Shown here one piece after another: positions 35,248-44,401 of a DNA stretch of 64,000 nt. Both the position numbers and the translations under genes were made by a program. Source of the DNA: Xanthomonas sp. DAR 80977 (GTDB lineage: Bacteria > Pseudomonadota > Gammaproteobacteria > Xanthomonadales > Xanthomonadaceae). How positions within the stretch are numbered: the first letter of the stretch is position 1; each line of letters begins with the position of its first letter. The notes below the pieces were generated by a model. It did not search any database, had not been told where the DNA came from, and was given only the letters and a program-made list of their open reading frames with translations. The DNA is taken from positions 3,169,001 to 3,233,000 of the forward strand of contig NZ_CP162487.1 of the NCBI RefSeq assembly GCF_041240605.1, given 5' to 3'.

Positions 35248-35940
35248 TCAGGCTCGTTGGGGAACGGGAAGTGGGAGGCGCGCGACGGCCGGCGCCGGCG
35301 CGGCGAGTTCGTGCAGCAGGGCGATGGCGTCGTCGAACCCGCCGATCGCGCGGTGGGTGATGCCGCTGGCGCGGCAATGGCGCAACAGGCCGTCCTTGGC
35401 GAAGACCAGATCCGCCTTGCCGGCCACGCAGAAGTCGGAGCGGCCGTCGCCGATCAGCAAGGTGGAGCGCGCCGGTTCCTGCTGCGCCATGACCGCGCAC
35501 TTGCAGGTGCCGCTGGCGCAGTCCGGCTGCGCGTGCGGCGAGGCCATGCGCCATTGCCCGGCGTCGGTGCGCAGCAGGCGGTTGGCGACGATCGGCAGCT
35601 GGTGCAGGCCGTGCCGCGCCAGGATCCGCGCGATCGGGTAGTCCAGGCCGTCGCTGACGATGCTCAGCGGCATGCCCAGATCGCGCGCCAGATCGACGAA
35701 ACGCACGAACGCCGGATCGATGCGGACCTCGTCGAGCACCCGGTGCAGCGCGTCCACATCGCCGTCGAGCAGCGCCACCTGGCCGCTCATGCACTCGCGC
35801 GCACCGATCCGCCCGGCCACCCAATCGTCTTCCAACGCGCGCCAGCCGGGGCGGCCGAGACGCTCGAGCAAGGTATCGGTCACGTCCTGCAGCGACACGG
35901 TACCGTCGAAATCGCAAAGAATCTTCCACTGGGCGCGCAA
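35248..35940 (-). CDS. HAD-IB phosphatase (MtnX/SerB-like)
   Basis: A 230-residue haloacid-dehalogenase phosphatase. The start is taken as TTG 35940, the only start with a Shine-Dalgarno (GGAGAG) that leaves a complete catalytic N-terminus: motif I is CDFDGTVS, at residues 8-15 with Asp nucleophile and Asp+2. Motif II is SIVSDGLD, motif III Lys lies in the following region, and motif IV is LLIGDGRSDFCVAGKAD. A Cys cluster CASGTCKC near residue 145, like that seen in MtnX-type phosphatases, is present. The substrate would be a small phosphorylated metabolite such as a phospho-amino or phospho-keto compound. It is 5 bp from the class-III aminotransferase and likely cotranscribed. Confidence 0.82.
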   Translation of the reverse strand: MRAQWKILCDFDGTVSLQDVTDTLLERLGRPGWRALEDDWVAGRIGARECMSGQVALLDGDVDALHRVLDEVRIDPAFVRFVDLARDLGMPLSIVSDGLDYPIARILARHGLHQLPIVANRLLRTDAGQWRMASPHAQPDCASGTCKCAVMAQQEPARSTLLIGDGRSDFCVAGKADLVFAKDGLLRHCRASGITHRAIGGFDDAIALLHELAAPAPAVARLPLPVPQRA

Positions 35941-36239
35941 GGCGGCTCTCCGGCTAATTCGGGCAGAGCCTAGGCGGGCTGTCTTTCGTGCTCCTTTCCG
36001 TATGCCGACAGCGCCGATCGGCAGCGCGCAGCCGGACGGCGGGCCCTCCGGCATGCGGCGGCGGCGAACCACCCTGCGATCCCGGCGGACACCGGGCCTG
36101 CGCCTGACCGATGCGGCAGAAGACGCCGCATTGCGGCCTCGGCACACATCCGCCGGTGGCGGGAGCCCCGGTCGGCTGCTGTCGCTGCCGCCCTGCAATG
36201 CCGAATGGCGCTCTGCAGATCGGACTCTTTGCGCCCGAT

Positions 36240-37172
36240 TCAGGCCAAATTCTTGTCCCAGGGCGGGACGGGCATGAACGCCCGCACGAGTTCATCGACG
36301 ACCGCCCTGATCTTGGGCGCCAAGTTCCGCGTTGCCGGCCACAGCGCGTGGATCGGAGAACCTTCGACCCCTCGCGAAGCGAAAACCGTCTGGAGGGCGC
36401 CGCTCCTCAGTTCATCGGCCACCAGCCAGGTAGGAAGCTGACCGATGCCCATGCCATCGAGCACAGCCGCGCGCAACGCGTCTCCATCGCTAATGGTGTG
36501 ACGCCCCTTGATCTTGACGTTCACCGCACGTCCCTCGCCATCCAGCAGTTGCCACGGCACCATGTCGCCACCTCGTCCGAAAGTGATGCAGTCGTGACGT
36601 GCAAGATCGCCGACGGATGTCGGATGTCCGTTTTCTGCGAAGTAGGCAGGCGAGCCGCAGGTGACTGTTCTTTGAAGCCCAAGGTAGCGCGCCGAAAGAG
36701 AGCCGCTGTTGCCTGGCTCTCCCAAGCGCACCACCAGATCGACGTTCTCTTCCAGCAGATCGACTGCGCGGTCCGAAAACGCAACGTCCAGCGCGAGCTT
36801 CGGGTGCTGCCGAACGAGGTCGCGCAGCACGGGCATGACCCAGCGTCTCCCGAACGTCACCGGCAGGCTGATGCGCAGGGTTCCCGACACCTCTCTGCGG
36901 CGCGAGGCGGCCCGCGACTCGGCCTCGTCCAGTTCGGCGAGCACGCGCAGGCAGCTTTGATGGAAGTCGGCACCCGCCGCAGTCAGCGCAAGCCGACGTG
37001 TGGTTCGGTCGAGCAGGCGCACGCCCAATCGCTCCTCCAGTGTCGCCACGCCCTTGCCCACTGCCGATTTGGAAAGACCGATTCTCTTCGCGGCCGCGGT
37101 GAAACTGCCGGCCTCCACTGCCTGGACAAAGACGGTGATGCCTTGCAGGCGGGATGCGCTGTAACTCGTCAT
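36240..37172 (-). CDS. LysR-family transcriptional regulator
   Basis: A 310-residue LysR regulator. The winged helix-turn-helix is at 8-65 (FVQAVEAGSFTAAAKRIGLS, SAVGKGVATLEERLGVRLL) and the effector-binding domain follows from about 92 (VSGTLRISLPVTFGRRWVMP) to the end, of the CrgA/AphB-like type. It is divergent from the alcohol dehydrogenase across about 120 bp, the usual sign that it controls that gene. Base composition is clearly lower in GC than around it: in two 60-base lines I counted 60% (36541-36600) and 58% (36661-36720), against 73% in fruB at 13081-13140, suggesting recent acquisition. Confidence 0.9.
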   Translation of the reverse strand: MTSYSASRLQGITVFVQAVEAGSFTAAAKRIGLSKSAVGKGVATLEERLGVRLLDRTTRRLALTAAGADFHQSCLRVLAELDEAESRAASRRREVSGTLRISLPVTFGRRWVMPVLRDLVRQHPKLALDVAFSDRAVDLLEENVDLVVRLGEPGNSGSLSARYLGLQRTVTCGSPAYFAENGHPTSVGDLARHDCITFGRGGDMVPWQLLDGEGRAVNVKIKGRHTISDGDALRAAVLDGMGIGQLPTWLVADELRSGALQTVFASRGVEGSPIHALWPATRNLAPKIRAVVDELVRAFMPVPPWDKNLA

Positions 37173-37291
37173 GCTGGCGCCAATTGAAGAATTTAAGTGG
37201 CCAATCTACGCGAAATTATTCGCAACCAGCACGTTTTCCTCGCCGATAAGCTGGGCCGTCGCGATTGGACGACGTGCACAGGAGAATGAAG

Positions 37292-38326
37292 ATGGCGGCC
37301 GAATTCATGAAGGCCTGGCAATTGCCGACCTTTGGGATGGAAAACCTGGAACTGGCGCAGCGGCCGTTACCGCGCCCTGGCCCCGATGAACTTCTGGTCA
37401 AGGTCGCGGCGGTCTCGCTGAACTACCGGGACACGCTGGTGGTCAACGGCGGACTGTTGCCGGAGCGGCCGCGAATGCCATTCGTCCCGGTTTCCGACAT
37501 GGCCGGGGAAGTGGTCGAGCTGGGTTCGAAGACAAGCCGTTTCAGGATCGGCGACCGGGTCATGGGGAATTTCTGGACGCAGTGGCTCGATGGCAAGCCG
37601 CCGCGGGCGATGCTCGAGCACGGCTTGTCCCTGGGCGGCCCGCTGCCGGGCATGCTTGCAGAATATGTCGTGCTTCCCGAGGAGGCGGCGGTAGCGGCGC
37701 CGTTGTCCTTGTCGAATGAAGAGGCCTCCACCCTGCCCGTCGCAGCCCTCACCGCATGGTTCGCGCTGGTGGAAGCAGGACGCCTGCGCAAGGGACAGAC
37801 GGTGCTGGTTCAGGGCACCGGCGGCGTGTCGTTGTTCGGCCTGCAGTTCGCCCATGCACTGCGAGCGCGCGTGATCGTGACCTCACGCAGCGACGACAAG
37901 CTGGCCCGTGCAAAAACGCTTGGCGCTTGGGCCGGCATCAACACCAGCCGCATTCCGGCCTGGGCGCAAGCAGCGCTCGAACTGACGGATGGCCATGGCG
38001 TTGATCAGGTGCTGGAACTGATGGGCGGGGACAATCTGCGCCAGTCCGTCGAAGCCCTGGCCGGGTCCGGGCATATCCTGCAGATGGGCTTCCTGGACGA
38101 CACCGAGCTGCGCATGCCGGCCATTCCGCTGATGCTCCGGCGCGCCACCTTGCGAGGTGTTTCTGTTGGACACCGGCGCGCATTCGAGGAAATGAATCAG
38201 GCCATCGACCGGCACCGCATCAAGCCGGTGATCGACCAGGTGTTTTCGTTCGCCGAAGCGCAGGCAGCGTTCAAGCACCTCAAACACGGGCCATTCGGAA
38301 AGCTGGTCATCAAGGTCAACGCGTAG
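37292..38326 (+). CDS. Zinc-less NAD(P)-dependent alcohol dehydrogenase (MDR family)
   Basis: A 344-residue medium-chain dehydrogenase/reductase. ATG 37292 is chosen because AGGAGA ends six bases upstream; an ATG at 37286 abuts the Shine-Dalgarno. The catalytic-domain blocks are [18 protein letters not shown] and [17 protein letters not shown], and the cofactor site is [19 protein letters not shown] near 175. The structural-zinc Cys cluster and the catalytic Cys/His/Glu set are missing, so it is a zinc-independent quinone-reductase/enoyl-reductase-like enzyme; LNYRD is typical of that branch. The substrate is unknown. Its divergent LysR neighbour is the likely regulator, and both have a lower GC content than the surroundings. 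Confidence 0.88.
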   Translation: MAAEFMKAWQLPTFGMENLELAQRPLPRPGPDELLVKVAAVSLNYRDTLVVNGGLLPERPRMPFVPVSDMAGEVVELGSKTSRFRIGDRVMGNFWTQWLDGKPPRAMLEHGLSLGGPLPGMLAEYVVLPEEAAVAAPLSLSNEEASTLPVAALTAWFALVEAGRLRKGQTVLVQGTGGVSLFGLQFAHALRARVIVTSRSDDKLARAKTLGAWAGINTSRIPAWAQAALELTDGHGVDQVLELMGGDNLRQSVEALAGSGHILQMGFLDDTELRMPAIPLMLRRATLRGVSVGHRRAFEEMNQAIDRHRIKPVIDQVFSFAEAQAAFKHLKHGPFGKLVIKVNA

Positions 38327-38516
38327 CGTCCGAGTCGCGAATCGGGGCGGCCGCCGCGCACTGCCACGAGGGCTATCCGGTCAGCGACAGCGAATCGATT
38401 GCGCATCATCCACCCCGGCGGCAGTGGCCGCATTGCAGCCTTGACACACATCCGGCCAGGGGCAAGGCTAGATTCGCATCAAGGGGGGGCTCATCGGCGG
38501 TACCGGGGGCCTATCA

Positions 38517-39506
38517 ATGAAAGACGCCATGCTGTCGTCCTGCGCCGAGCAGGACGCGTTCCGCCTGGACGCGCAGTTGCTGTCGGACCTGTGGGTGTTC
38601 CGGGCCGCGGCCCGGCATGGCAGCATCACCGGCGCGGCGGCGGCGCTGAACGTCACCCAGGGCGCGGTCAGCCAGCGCGTGCTGCGGCTGGAAGCGCGGC
38701 TGGGCACCGAACTGTTCCGGCGCAGCCAGCGCAGGATCGCGCTGACCCCGTCCGGCATGACCCTGCTCGGCGCGGTCAACGGCGCCTCGGCCGGCCTCAA
38801 CGACGCCCTTTCGCGCATCGCCCGTTCGCAGGGCGGCGCCCTGGTCGTGGTGTGCCCGCCGTCGCTGGCGATCGAATGGCTGATGCCGCACCTGCCGGAC
38901 TTCTACCGCGAATGCCAGGGCATCGAGCTGCATGTGCGCGCGGAGATGGTGGCGCCGCATGCGTACTGGATGGAAGAACAGCGCGTGGACGTGGTGATTG
39001 GCTATTCGCATGCGCCGATCCCCGGCCTGTGCCAGCTGGCCGAATTCGCCGAGACGATCTTCCCGGTGTGCTCGCCGGCGACGCGCCAGCGGCTGGACGC
39101 GCGGCCTGCGGACCCGTGCGACGTGCTGCTGATGCACGACGACGCGGTCTGGCTGGAAGGCGAACTGGCCGGCGCCGAATGGCGCGAGTGGCTGGACCAC
39201 GTGGCGGAGCAACCGCGTTGGCGGGTCACCGCCGAACGCCATTTCAACCTGGCCTACCTGGCCTACCAGGCGGCGATCTACGGCGATGGCCTGGCGATGG
39301 CGCGCTCGATCGGCATCCAGCGGTTGCTCGGTTCCGGCCTGCTGGTGCCGGCGCTGGATCGGCCGCCGGTGCCCAGCGCGCACTATCGGCTGATGTCGTT
39401 GCTGCCGGCCAGGGAAGGCAGCTCGGCCGCGCGCTTCAGCGCGTGGCTGCTCGCCACCATGCGCCGCACCCAGCAGCGCGTGCTGGAGGCCCTGCCCCAG
39501 CGCTGA
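38517..39506 (+). CDS. LysR-family transcriptional regulator (GcvA-like)
   Basis: A 329-residue LysR regulator with a DNA-binding region at about 24-84 (LWVFRAAARHGSITGAAAAL, VTQGAVSQRVLRLEARLG) and an effector domain from about 105. Its sequence is closest in style to GcvA-type regulators, in which the region DVVIGYSHAPIPGL is characteristic. ATG 38517 is used; ATG 38529 is possible. It is unrelated in sequence detail to the LysR gene at 36240 and has the high GC of the local chromosome. The next gene in the same direction, 305 bp away, encodes a TonB-dependent receptor and is a candidate target. Confidence 0.88.
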   Translation: MKDAMLSSCAEQDAFRLDAQLLSDLWVFRAAARHGSITGAAAALNVTQGAVSQRVLRLEARLGTELFRRSQRRIALTPSGMTLLGAVNGASAGLNDALSRIARSQGGALVVVCPPSLAIEWLMPHLPDFYRECQGIELHVRAEMVAPHAYWMEEQRVDVVIGYSHAPIPGLCQLAEFAETIFPVCSPATRQRLDARPADPCDVLLMHDDAVWLEGELAGAEWREWLDHVAEQPRWRVTAERHFNLAYLAYQAAIYGDGLAMARSIGIQRLLGSGLLVPALDRPPVPSAHYRLMSLLPAREGSSAARFSAWLLATMRRTQQRVLEALPQR

Positions 39507-39811
39507 ACGCCGTCCTATCAGCCCAGCTATTGGATTCGCTAGAAATGCTGCATTGCCGCAGGCGCGGCGCCGCGCTACATAGGAGGACAGCAGGGCAGAG
39601 AAAGTGGGGATGCGCTTTCCGGCCGGGGACAGGCCCGCCTTGCGACGCTGGCGCAGGAACCCTCCTGCCCGGCCGCCGCCTTTGCCTCCGCTCGCCGGAT
39701 CGCCGTCATCGCCCGTCACCGCGCCATCGCAGCGCGCGCATCGGTGTGCCGGCGATCGTCGGACTCGGCGTGGAGGCGTTTGCCCAGCCACTTTCGCGAG
39801 GCTCCACCGCC
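39507..39811. other. Intergenic region upstream of TonB-dependent receptor
   Basis: This 305-bp spacer precedes the receptor gene. I see no clear Fur box, terminator or small gene. A strong AGGAGG-like run occurs at about 39581-39586 but no reading frame of interest follows it. A promoter for the receptor is expected here. Confidence 0.45.
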
Positions 39812-41992
39812 ATGACCGCCACACCCGTCCGCGCCGTTTCCCATTCCCTGCCGCGCCGCGCGCATCGCGGCGTCGCGGTGTCCAGCCGCCTCTCCATCGC
39901 CCTGGCGCTGGCCTTGCTGGCGCCGCATGCGCTCGCCGCGGACAGCGACGGCACCCAGGTGACCGATCTCAACAGCGTCGAGGTCACCGCCAAGAAACAG
40001 AAGGAACGGGTGCAGAACGGCGCGCTGGGCGACGCCTCCGACCTGGACACGCCGTTCTCGGTCAGCACGGTGGACGCGGAGCAACTGGAAGCGCGCCAGG
40101 CCAAATCGCTGATGGACGTGTTCTCGCGCGACGCCAGCGTCAGCCGCAGCGCCGGCAGCGACTACAACGGCTGGGCCTCGCGGCTGATCGTGCGCGGCCT
40201 GCCGCTGAGTTTCGAGGACAGCATGAAGGTCAACGGCCAGCCGACCGCGCTGTTCGGCGTCAACCTGCCGCTGGAGGCGATGGAACAGGTGCAGTTGCTC
40301 AAGGGCGCCAGCGGCTTCATGTACGGCTTCGGCCAGCCCGGCGGCATCGTCAACTACATCACCAAGAAGCCCCCCGCCGATGGCGAGCGCATCGCCAGCG
40401 TCGACGTCGGCTACCGCTCCGACAGCATCGTCAGCGAGCATGTGGACCTGGGCGGCTGGCTCGGCCAGGACAAGGATTTCGGCTACCGCATGAATGCCGT
40501 GCACGAAGCCGGCGACTTCTATTCCGGCGGCCACATCGACCGCAATGCGTTCGCGCTGTCGCTGGTCGGCAAGCTCACCCCGGCGGTGACCTGGACCGCC
40601 GACCTGCTGTACCAGGACCGCCAGATCGACGCGCCCACGCCCTACTTCTATCCCTGGAGCTACCCGCTCAAGTACCTGCCCGACGGCATCAGCGGCAACA
40701 CCAACTACTCCTCGCCGGCCACGCTCAACCACGACAAGTTCACGATGCTCTCCACCGGCCTGGCCTGGGAGATTTCCCAGGACTGGAAGGCGTCGCTGTC
40801 GCTGGGCTACCTGAAGAACGACTACCGGCTGCGCCAGGAATACTTCGAGCTGGACGGCGCCGACGGCTACTACGACGACTGGGTGTTCAACGGCCTGGAC
40901 CTGTGGACCTTCAAGTACGCGCAGGCGCTGCTCGAAGGCGGCTTCGCCACCGGCGCGATCGGCCACCGCGTGGTGGTCGGCGCGGCCTGGCAGGAAATGC
41001 AGGAGAGCCTGGGCAACGGCAACCTGAGTTCCTGGGACGTGATCGGCTCGGGCTACCTGTCGGTGCCGGTGCGCTTCCCATGGAATCCCACCTCCGACAA
41101 CCTGGCGCTGTTCCGCTACTCGGACGTCAAGCAACTGGCCGGCTTCGCCAGCGATACCCTGACCTTCTCGCCGCACTGGTCGCTGCTGCTCGGCGCGCGC
41201 TTCACCGACTACACCCAGACCAGCCACGCCTGGGGCACCGGCGTGGTCACCAGCATCTACAAGAAGCCGGTGTGGACGCCGACCGTGGCGCTGCTGTTCA
41301 AGCCCGGCGCCGATTCCACGCTGTATGCCAGCTACGTGAAGTCGCTGGAACAAGGCGGCAGCGTCGGCAACACCTTCGCCAATGCCGGCGCGCAGCTGGA
41401 TCCGCTGCAGAGCACCCAGTACGAACTCGGCTACAAGATCGAGAAGCCGCGCTGGCAGGCCGCGGCGGCGCTGTTCCGGATCGACCGCGGCGCCGAATAC
41501 GCCAATGCCGACAACGTCTACGTGCAAAACGGCAACCTGCGCTACGACGGCCTGGAGCTGGAAGGCCGCGTGCAGGCGAGCGAGCGGCTGGGGCTCGGCG
41601 CATCGCTGCTGCTGCTCGACGCCTACTACCAGCAGACCAGCACCGCCTGGCTGGTGGACAAGCAACTGGAAGGCACCGCCAGGCTGACCGCGACGCTGGA
41701 CGCCGACTACCAGGTGCCCGGCATCGACGGCCTGGCGCTGCATTCGGACCTGAAGTGGTTCGGACGCACCGCGATCTACAACAACACCGCGCAGCAGACC
41801 ACCGTGTACGCGAAGGGCTATGCGGTGGTCAACGCCGGTGCCGGCTACCAGACCCGGATCGGCGGGCGCCCTGTCACCTTCCGCGCCGAGGTGCAGAACC
41901 TGTTCGACCGCGCCTACTGGCAGGGCGGCTACTACGAGTTCGCGATCGGCGCGCCGCGCACCTACGCGGCCAATGTCAAGATCGACTTTTGA
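39812..41992 (+). CDS. TonB-dependent siderophore-type receptor
   Basis: A 726-residue outer-membrane receptor. ATG 39812 gives a signal sequence with a long basic start and the hydrophobic stretch LSIALALALLAPHALA; the mature N-terminus has a TonB-box-like SVEVTAKK. The plug (about 55-180) contains TPFSVSTVDAEQLEARQAKS, RLIVRGLP and GFGQPGGIVNYITKKP, blocks typical of FhuA/FpvA-type siderophore receptors. The rest is a 22-strand barrel ending in VQNLFDRAYW, GAPRTYAANVKIDF with the usual C-terminal Phe. A ferric-siderophore or similar ligand is likely but not identifiable. It is followed 103 bp later by an S9 peptidase and preceded by a LysR regulator. Confidence 0.9.
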   Translation: MTATPVRAVSHSLPRRAHRGVAVSSRLSIALALALLAPHALAADSDGTQVTDLNSVEVTAKKQKERVQNGALGDASDLDTPFSVSTVDAEQLEARQAKSLMDVFSRDASVSRSAGSDYNGWASRLIVRGLPLSFEDSMKVNGQPTALFGVNLPLEAMEQVQLLKGASGFMYGFGQPGGIVNYITKKPPADGERIASVDVGYRSDSIVSEHVDLGGWLGQDKDFGYRMNAVHEAGDFYSGGHIDRNAFALSLVGKLTPAVTWTADLLYQDRQIDAPTPYFYPWSYPLKYLPDGISGNTNYSSPATLNHDKFTMLSTGLAWEISQDWKASLSLGYLKNDYRLRQEYFELDGADGYYDDWVFNGLDLWTFKYAQALLEGGFATGAIGHRVVVGAAWQEMQESLGNGNLSSWDVIGSGYLSVPVRFPWNPTSDNLALFRYSDVKQLAGFASDTLTFSPHWSLLLGARFTDYTQTSHAWGTGVVTSIYKKPVWTPTVALLFKPGADSTLYASYVKSLEQGGSVGNTFANAGAQLDPLQSTQYELGYKIEKPRWQAAAALFRIDRGAEYANADNVYVQNGNLRYDGLELEGRVQASERLGLGASLLLLDAYYQQTSTAWLVDKQLEGTARLTATLDADYQVPGIDGLALHSDLKWFGRTAIYNNTAQQTTVYAKGYAVVNAGAGYQTRIGGRPVTFRAEVQNLFDRAYWQGGYYEFAIGAPRTYAANVKIDF

Positions 41993-42095
41993 GCCGGCCC
42001 CCGCGCCTGGCTTGCCATCCCCGCGGGACCGACGCCGGCCCCGCACCTGCCGCCGTGCATGCTACGGCGGCGCCTTCCAAGAGAGACAGCCTGTG

Positions 42096-44234
42096 ATGAC
42101 CCGATCGTTGCCGCCATCGTCGCTGCCATGGCGGTTGTGCGCCGTCCTGCTGCTGTCGGCATGCAGCGCTGCCGTTCCGGCAGCGGCCTTGCGTCCGATC
42201 AGCGCCGACGACATCGTCGACCTGCGCCACCTGGACGATCCGCAGATCGCCGCCGATGGCCGCCAGGTCGCCTACGTGCTGAAGACGCCGCGCGACCACG
42301 GCAAGCCGCCGCTGTCGCGGCTGTGGCTGGTGGACACCGCCGCCGGCGCCGCATCGGCGCATGCCTTGACCGATGCGGGAAGCTCCGCGGCCGGCGAAAC
42401 GTCTCCGCGCTGGTCGCCCGACGGCGCCTGGATCGGCTTCCTGTCCGATCGCGGCAAGACCCGGGACCCGCGCCCCGCCTGCGCTCCCGGCGAAGCGGCG
42501 GCGCATGCCAACGCCAACCCCAACGCAGACGCAGACGCAGACGCAGACGCCGACGCGCCGAGCATGCAGGTCTGGCGCATCGCCCGCGCTGGCGGCGCGC
42601 CGCAACAGCTGACCGCGGCCGCCGGTCCGGTCAGCGCCTTCGCCTGGTCGCCGGACGGCAGGCGCCTGGCCTGGATCGCCACCGATCCGCCGTCCGCCGA
42701 GCGCAAGGCGCGCCTGCAGCGCAAGGACGATGCGCAACAGGTGGACCACGACCTCGCCTTCGACCGGGTCTGGGTCCGCGACCTGCCCGACGGCGCGCCG
42801 CGCGCGCTGACCGCGCCCGGCCTGCAGGTCTCGCAGCTGGCCTGGTCGCCGGACGGCACCCGGCTGGCACTGCGCGTGGCCGACGCGCCAGGCCTCAACG
42901 GCTACTGGAACCGCTCGCGGCTGGTGCTGGTCGCCGCCGACGACGGCCGCCTGCTGCGCGTGGTCGCCGGCTCGGTCGGCGCGCAGCCGCCGCGCTGGTC
43001 GCCCGACGGCAGCCAGCTGCTGTACGCGGCGCTGGGCCAGGGCAAGATGACCTCGACCCTGCTCGCGCACCGCCTGGCCGACGATCGCCAGGTGCGCCTG
43101 GCGCCGGACTGGGCCGGCACGCTGTGGCACGCGGAGTGGCGCGACGACGCGCGCATCGTGGTCGAAGGCCAGCGCGGGCTGCGCGCCGAATTCCTGCAGG
43201 TCGACGCCGGCAGCGGCAAGGCGCGCACGCTGGCCGGCGTGCATGCGGCATGGGCCGCGTTCACCCTCGCCGGCGACGGCCGCGTGGCCTTCCTCGGCGA
43301 AACGCCGAGCGCACCGGCCGAGATCTGGCTGCTGCGCGATGGCCGCAGCCGCGCCCTGACCGACAGCAATCCGCAGGTGCGGCAGTGGGCGCTGGGCACG
43401 CTGCGCGAACTGAGCTGGCGCAGCTCGCGCGACGGCCGCCGCATCGACGGCGTGCTGGTGCTGCCGCCGGGCTGGAAACCGGGCACGCCGCTGCCGACGC
43501 TGCTGCAGATCCACGGCGGGCCGGCCTGGGCCTGGTGGTCCGGCTGGCTCGGCTCCTGGCACGACTGGGCGCAGCTGCTGGCCTCGCGCGGCTACGCCGT
43601 GCTGCTGCCGAATCCGCGCGGCTCCGAAGGCCAGGGCGCGGCCTTCACCGAGGCCGCCAACAACGACTGGGGCGGCGGCGACTACCAGGACGTGCTCGAC
43701 GGCCTGGACGCGATCGTGGCCCAGCGCATCGCCGACCCGGCGCGCGTGGCCATCGGCGGCTGGAGCTACGGCGGCTACCTGGCGGCGTGGGCGGCGAGCC
43801 ACGACCCGCAGCGGCGCTTCCGCACCGCCATCGTCGGCGCCGGCGTCACCGACCTGTACAGCATGGCGCTGACCACCGACGTGCACGATTTCCTGCCCGG
43901 CTATTTCGGCCGCGACGCGCTGTCCGCGCGCAGCGTGCTGGACGAGCGCTCGCCGCTGCGCTATGCCGAGCGCGTGCGCATGCCGGTGCTGATCCTGCAC
44001 GGCGAACAGGACCAGCGCGTGCCGCTGGCGCAGGGGCAGATGCTGTACCAGGCGCTGCGCAGCAACGGCACGCCGGTGCGGATGGTGACCTACCCGCGCA
44101 GCACGCACTGGCCGGAAGAACGCGACCTGCAACGCGACCTGTTGCAACAGGTGGCGCGCTGGCTGGACACGCAACTTGCCGCCGGTGCCGCGCGCGACGG
44201 CGCCGGCGATGCCGCGACGGCGCCGGAACAATGA
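42096..44234 (+). CDS. S9-family prolyl oligopeptidase-like peptidase, exported
   Basis: A 712-residue serine peptidase. The signal is MTRSLPPSSLPWRLCAVLLLSACSAAVPAAA; LLSAC could make it a lipoprotein. Residues 35-420 form a seven-bladed WD40/TolB-like propeller (repeated WSPDG motifs at SPRWSPDGAWIGF, FAWSPDGRRLAW, LAWSPDGTRLAL, PRWSPDGSQLLY). The alpha/beta hydrolase domain follows, with the nucleophile near residue 557 in IGGWSYGGYLAAW, the acid in LHGEQDQRVPL and His in RSTHWPEE. It would cleave oligopeptides in the periplasm. A short Ala-Asp repeat lies in a propeller loop at 42525-42554. Its position after a TonB receptor suggests processing of an imported peptide or peptidic siderophore. 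Confidence 0.88.
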   Translation: MTRSLPPSSLPWRLCAVLLLSACSAAVPAAALRPISADDIVDLRHLDDPQIAADGRQVAYVLKTPRDHGKPPLSRLWLVDTAAGAASAHALTDAGSSAAGETSPRWSPDGAWIGFLSDRGKTRDPRPACAPGEAAAHANANPNADADADADADAPSMQVWRIARAGGAPQQLTAAAGPVSAFAWSPDGRRLAWIATDPPSAERKARLQRKDDAQQVDHDLAFDRVWVRDLPDGAPRALTAPGLQVSQLAWSPDGTRLALRVADAPGLNGYWNRSRLVLVAADDGRLLRVVAGSVGAQPPRWSPDGSQLLYAALGQGKMTSTLLAHRLADDRQVRLAPDWAGTLWHAEWRDDARIVVEGQRGLRAEFLQVDAGSGKARTLAGVHAAWAAFTLAGDGRVAFLGETPSAPAEIWLLRDGRSRALTDSNPQVRQWALGTLRELSWRSSRDGRRIDGVLVLPPGWKPGTPLPTLLQIHGGPAWAWWSGWLGSWHDWAQLLASRGYAVLLPNPRGSEGQGAAFTEAANNDWGGGDYQDVLDGLDAIVAQRIADPARVAIGGWSYGGYLAAWAASHDPQRRFRTAIVGAGVTDLYSMALTTDVHDFLPGYFGRDALSARSVLDERSPLRYAERVRMPVLILHGEQDQRVPLAQGQMLYQALRSNGTPVRMVTYPRSTHWPEERDLQRDLLQQVARWLDTQLAAGAARDGAGDAATAPEQ
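42525..42554 (+). repeat. In-frame hexanucleotide repeat (GCAGAC) in S9 peptidase
   Basis: Four exact GCAGAC units and one GCCGAC unit encode five Ala-Asp dipeptides in a loop of the peptidase propeller. Because the unit is six bases, slippage would change loop length without shifting the frame. Confidence 0.85.
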
Positions 44235-44350
44235 GGTTTTGCTTCGTGCAGATCGGCGCAGCCAGCGACGCTGCGCCGCGTCGGCGCACGCGCCACAGCC
44301 TCGGCGTGGCAAGCATGCAGCCAGGGAAATGCGCCGGAAGCCGACCCGCC

Positions 44351-44384
44351 CTTCCCCATTCCCGACTCTCCAATTCCCCATTCC
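44351..44384. repeat. Degenerate CCCCATTCCC tract
   Basis: TTCCCCATTCCC occurs at the left end and again as ATTCCCCATTCCC after a short CGACTCTCC spacer. On the minus strand it reads GGGAATGGGGAAT, similar to the GGGGATT tract at 19220-19240. It lies just before the tRNA-Leu CCA end. Confidence 0.5.
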
Positions 44385-44401
44385 CAGCGTCAACGACGCC
44401 A

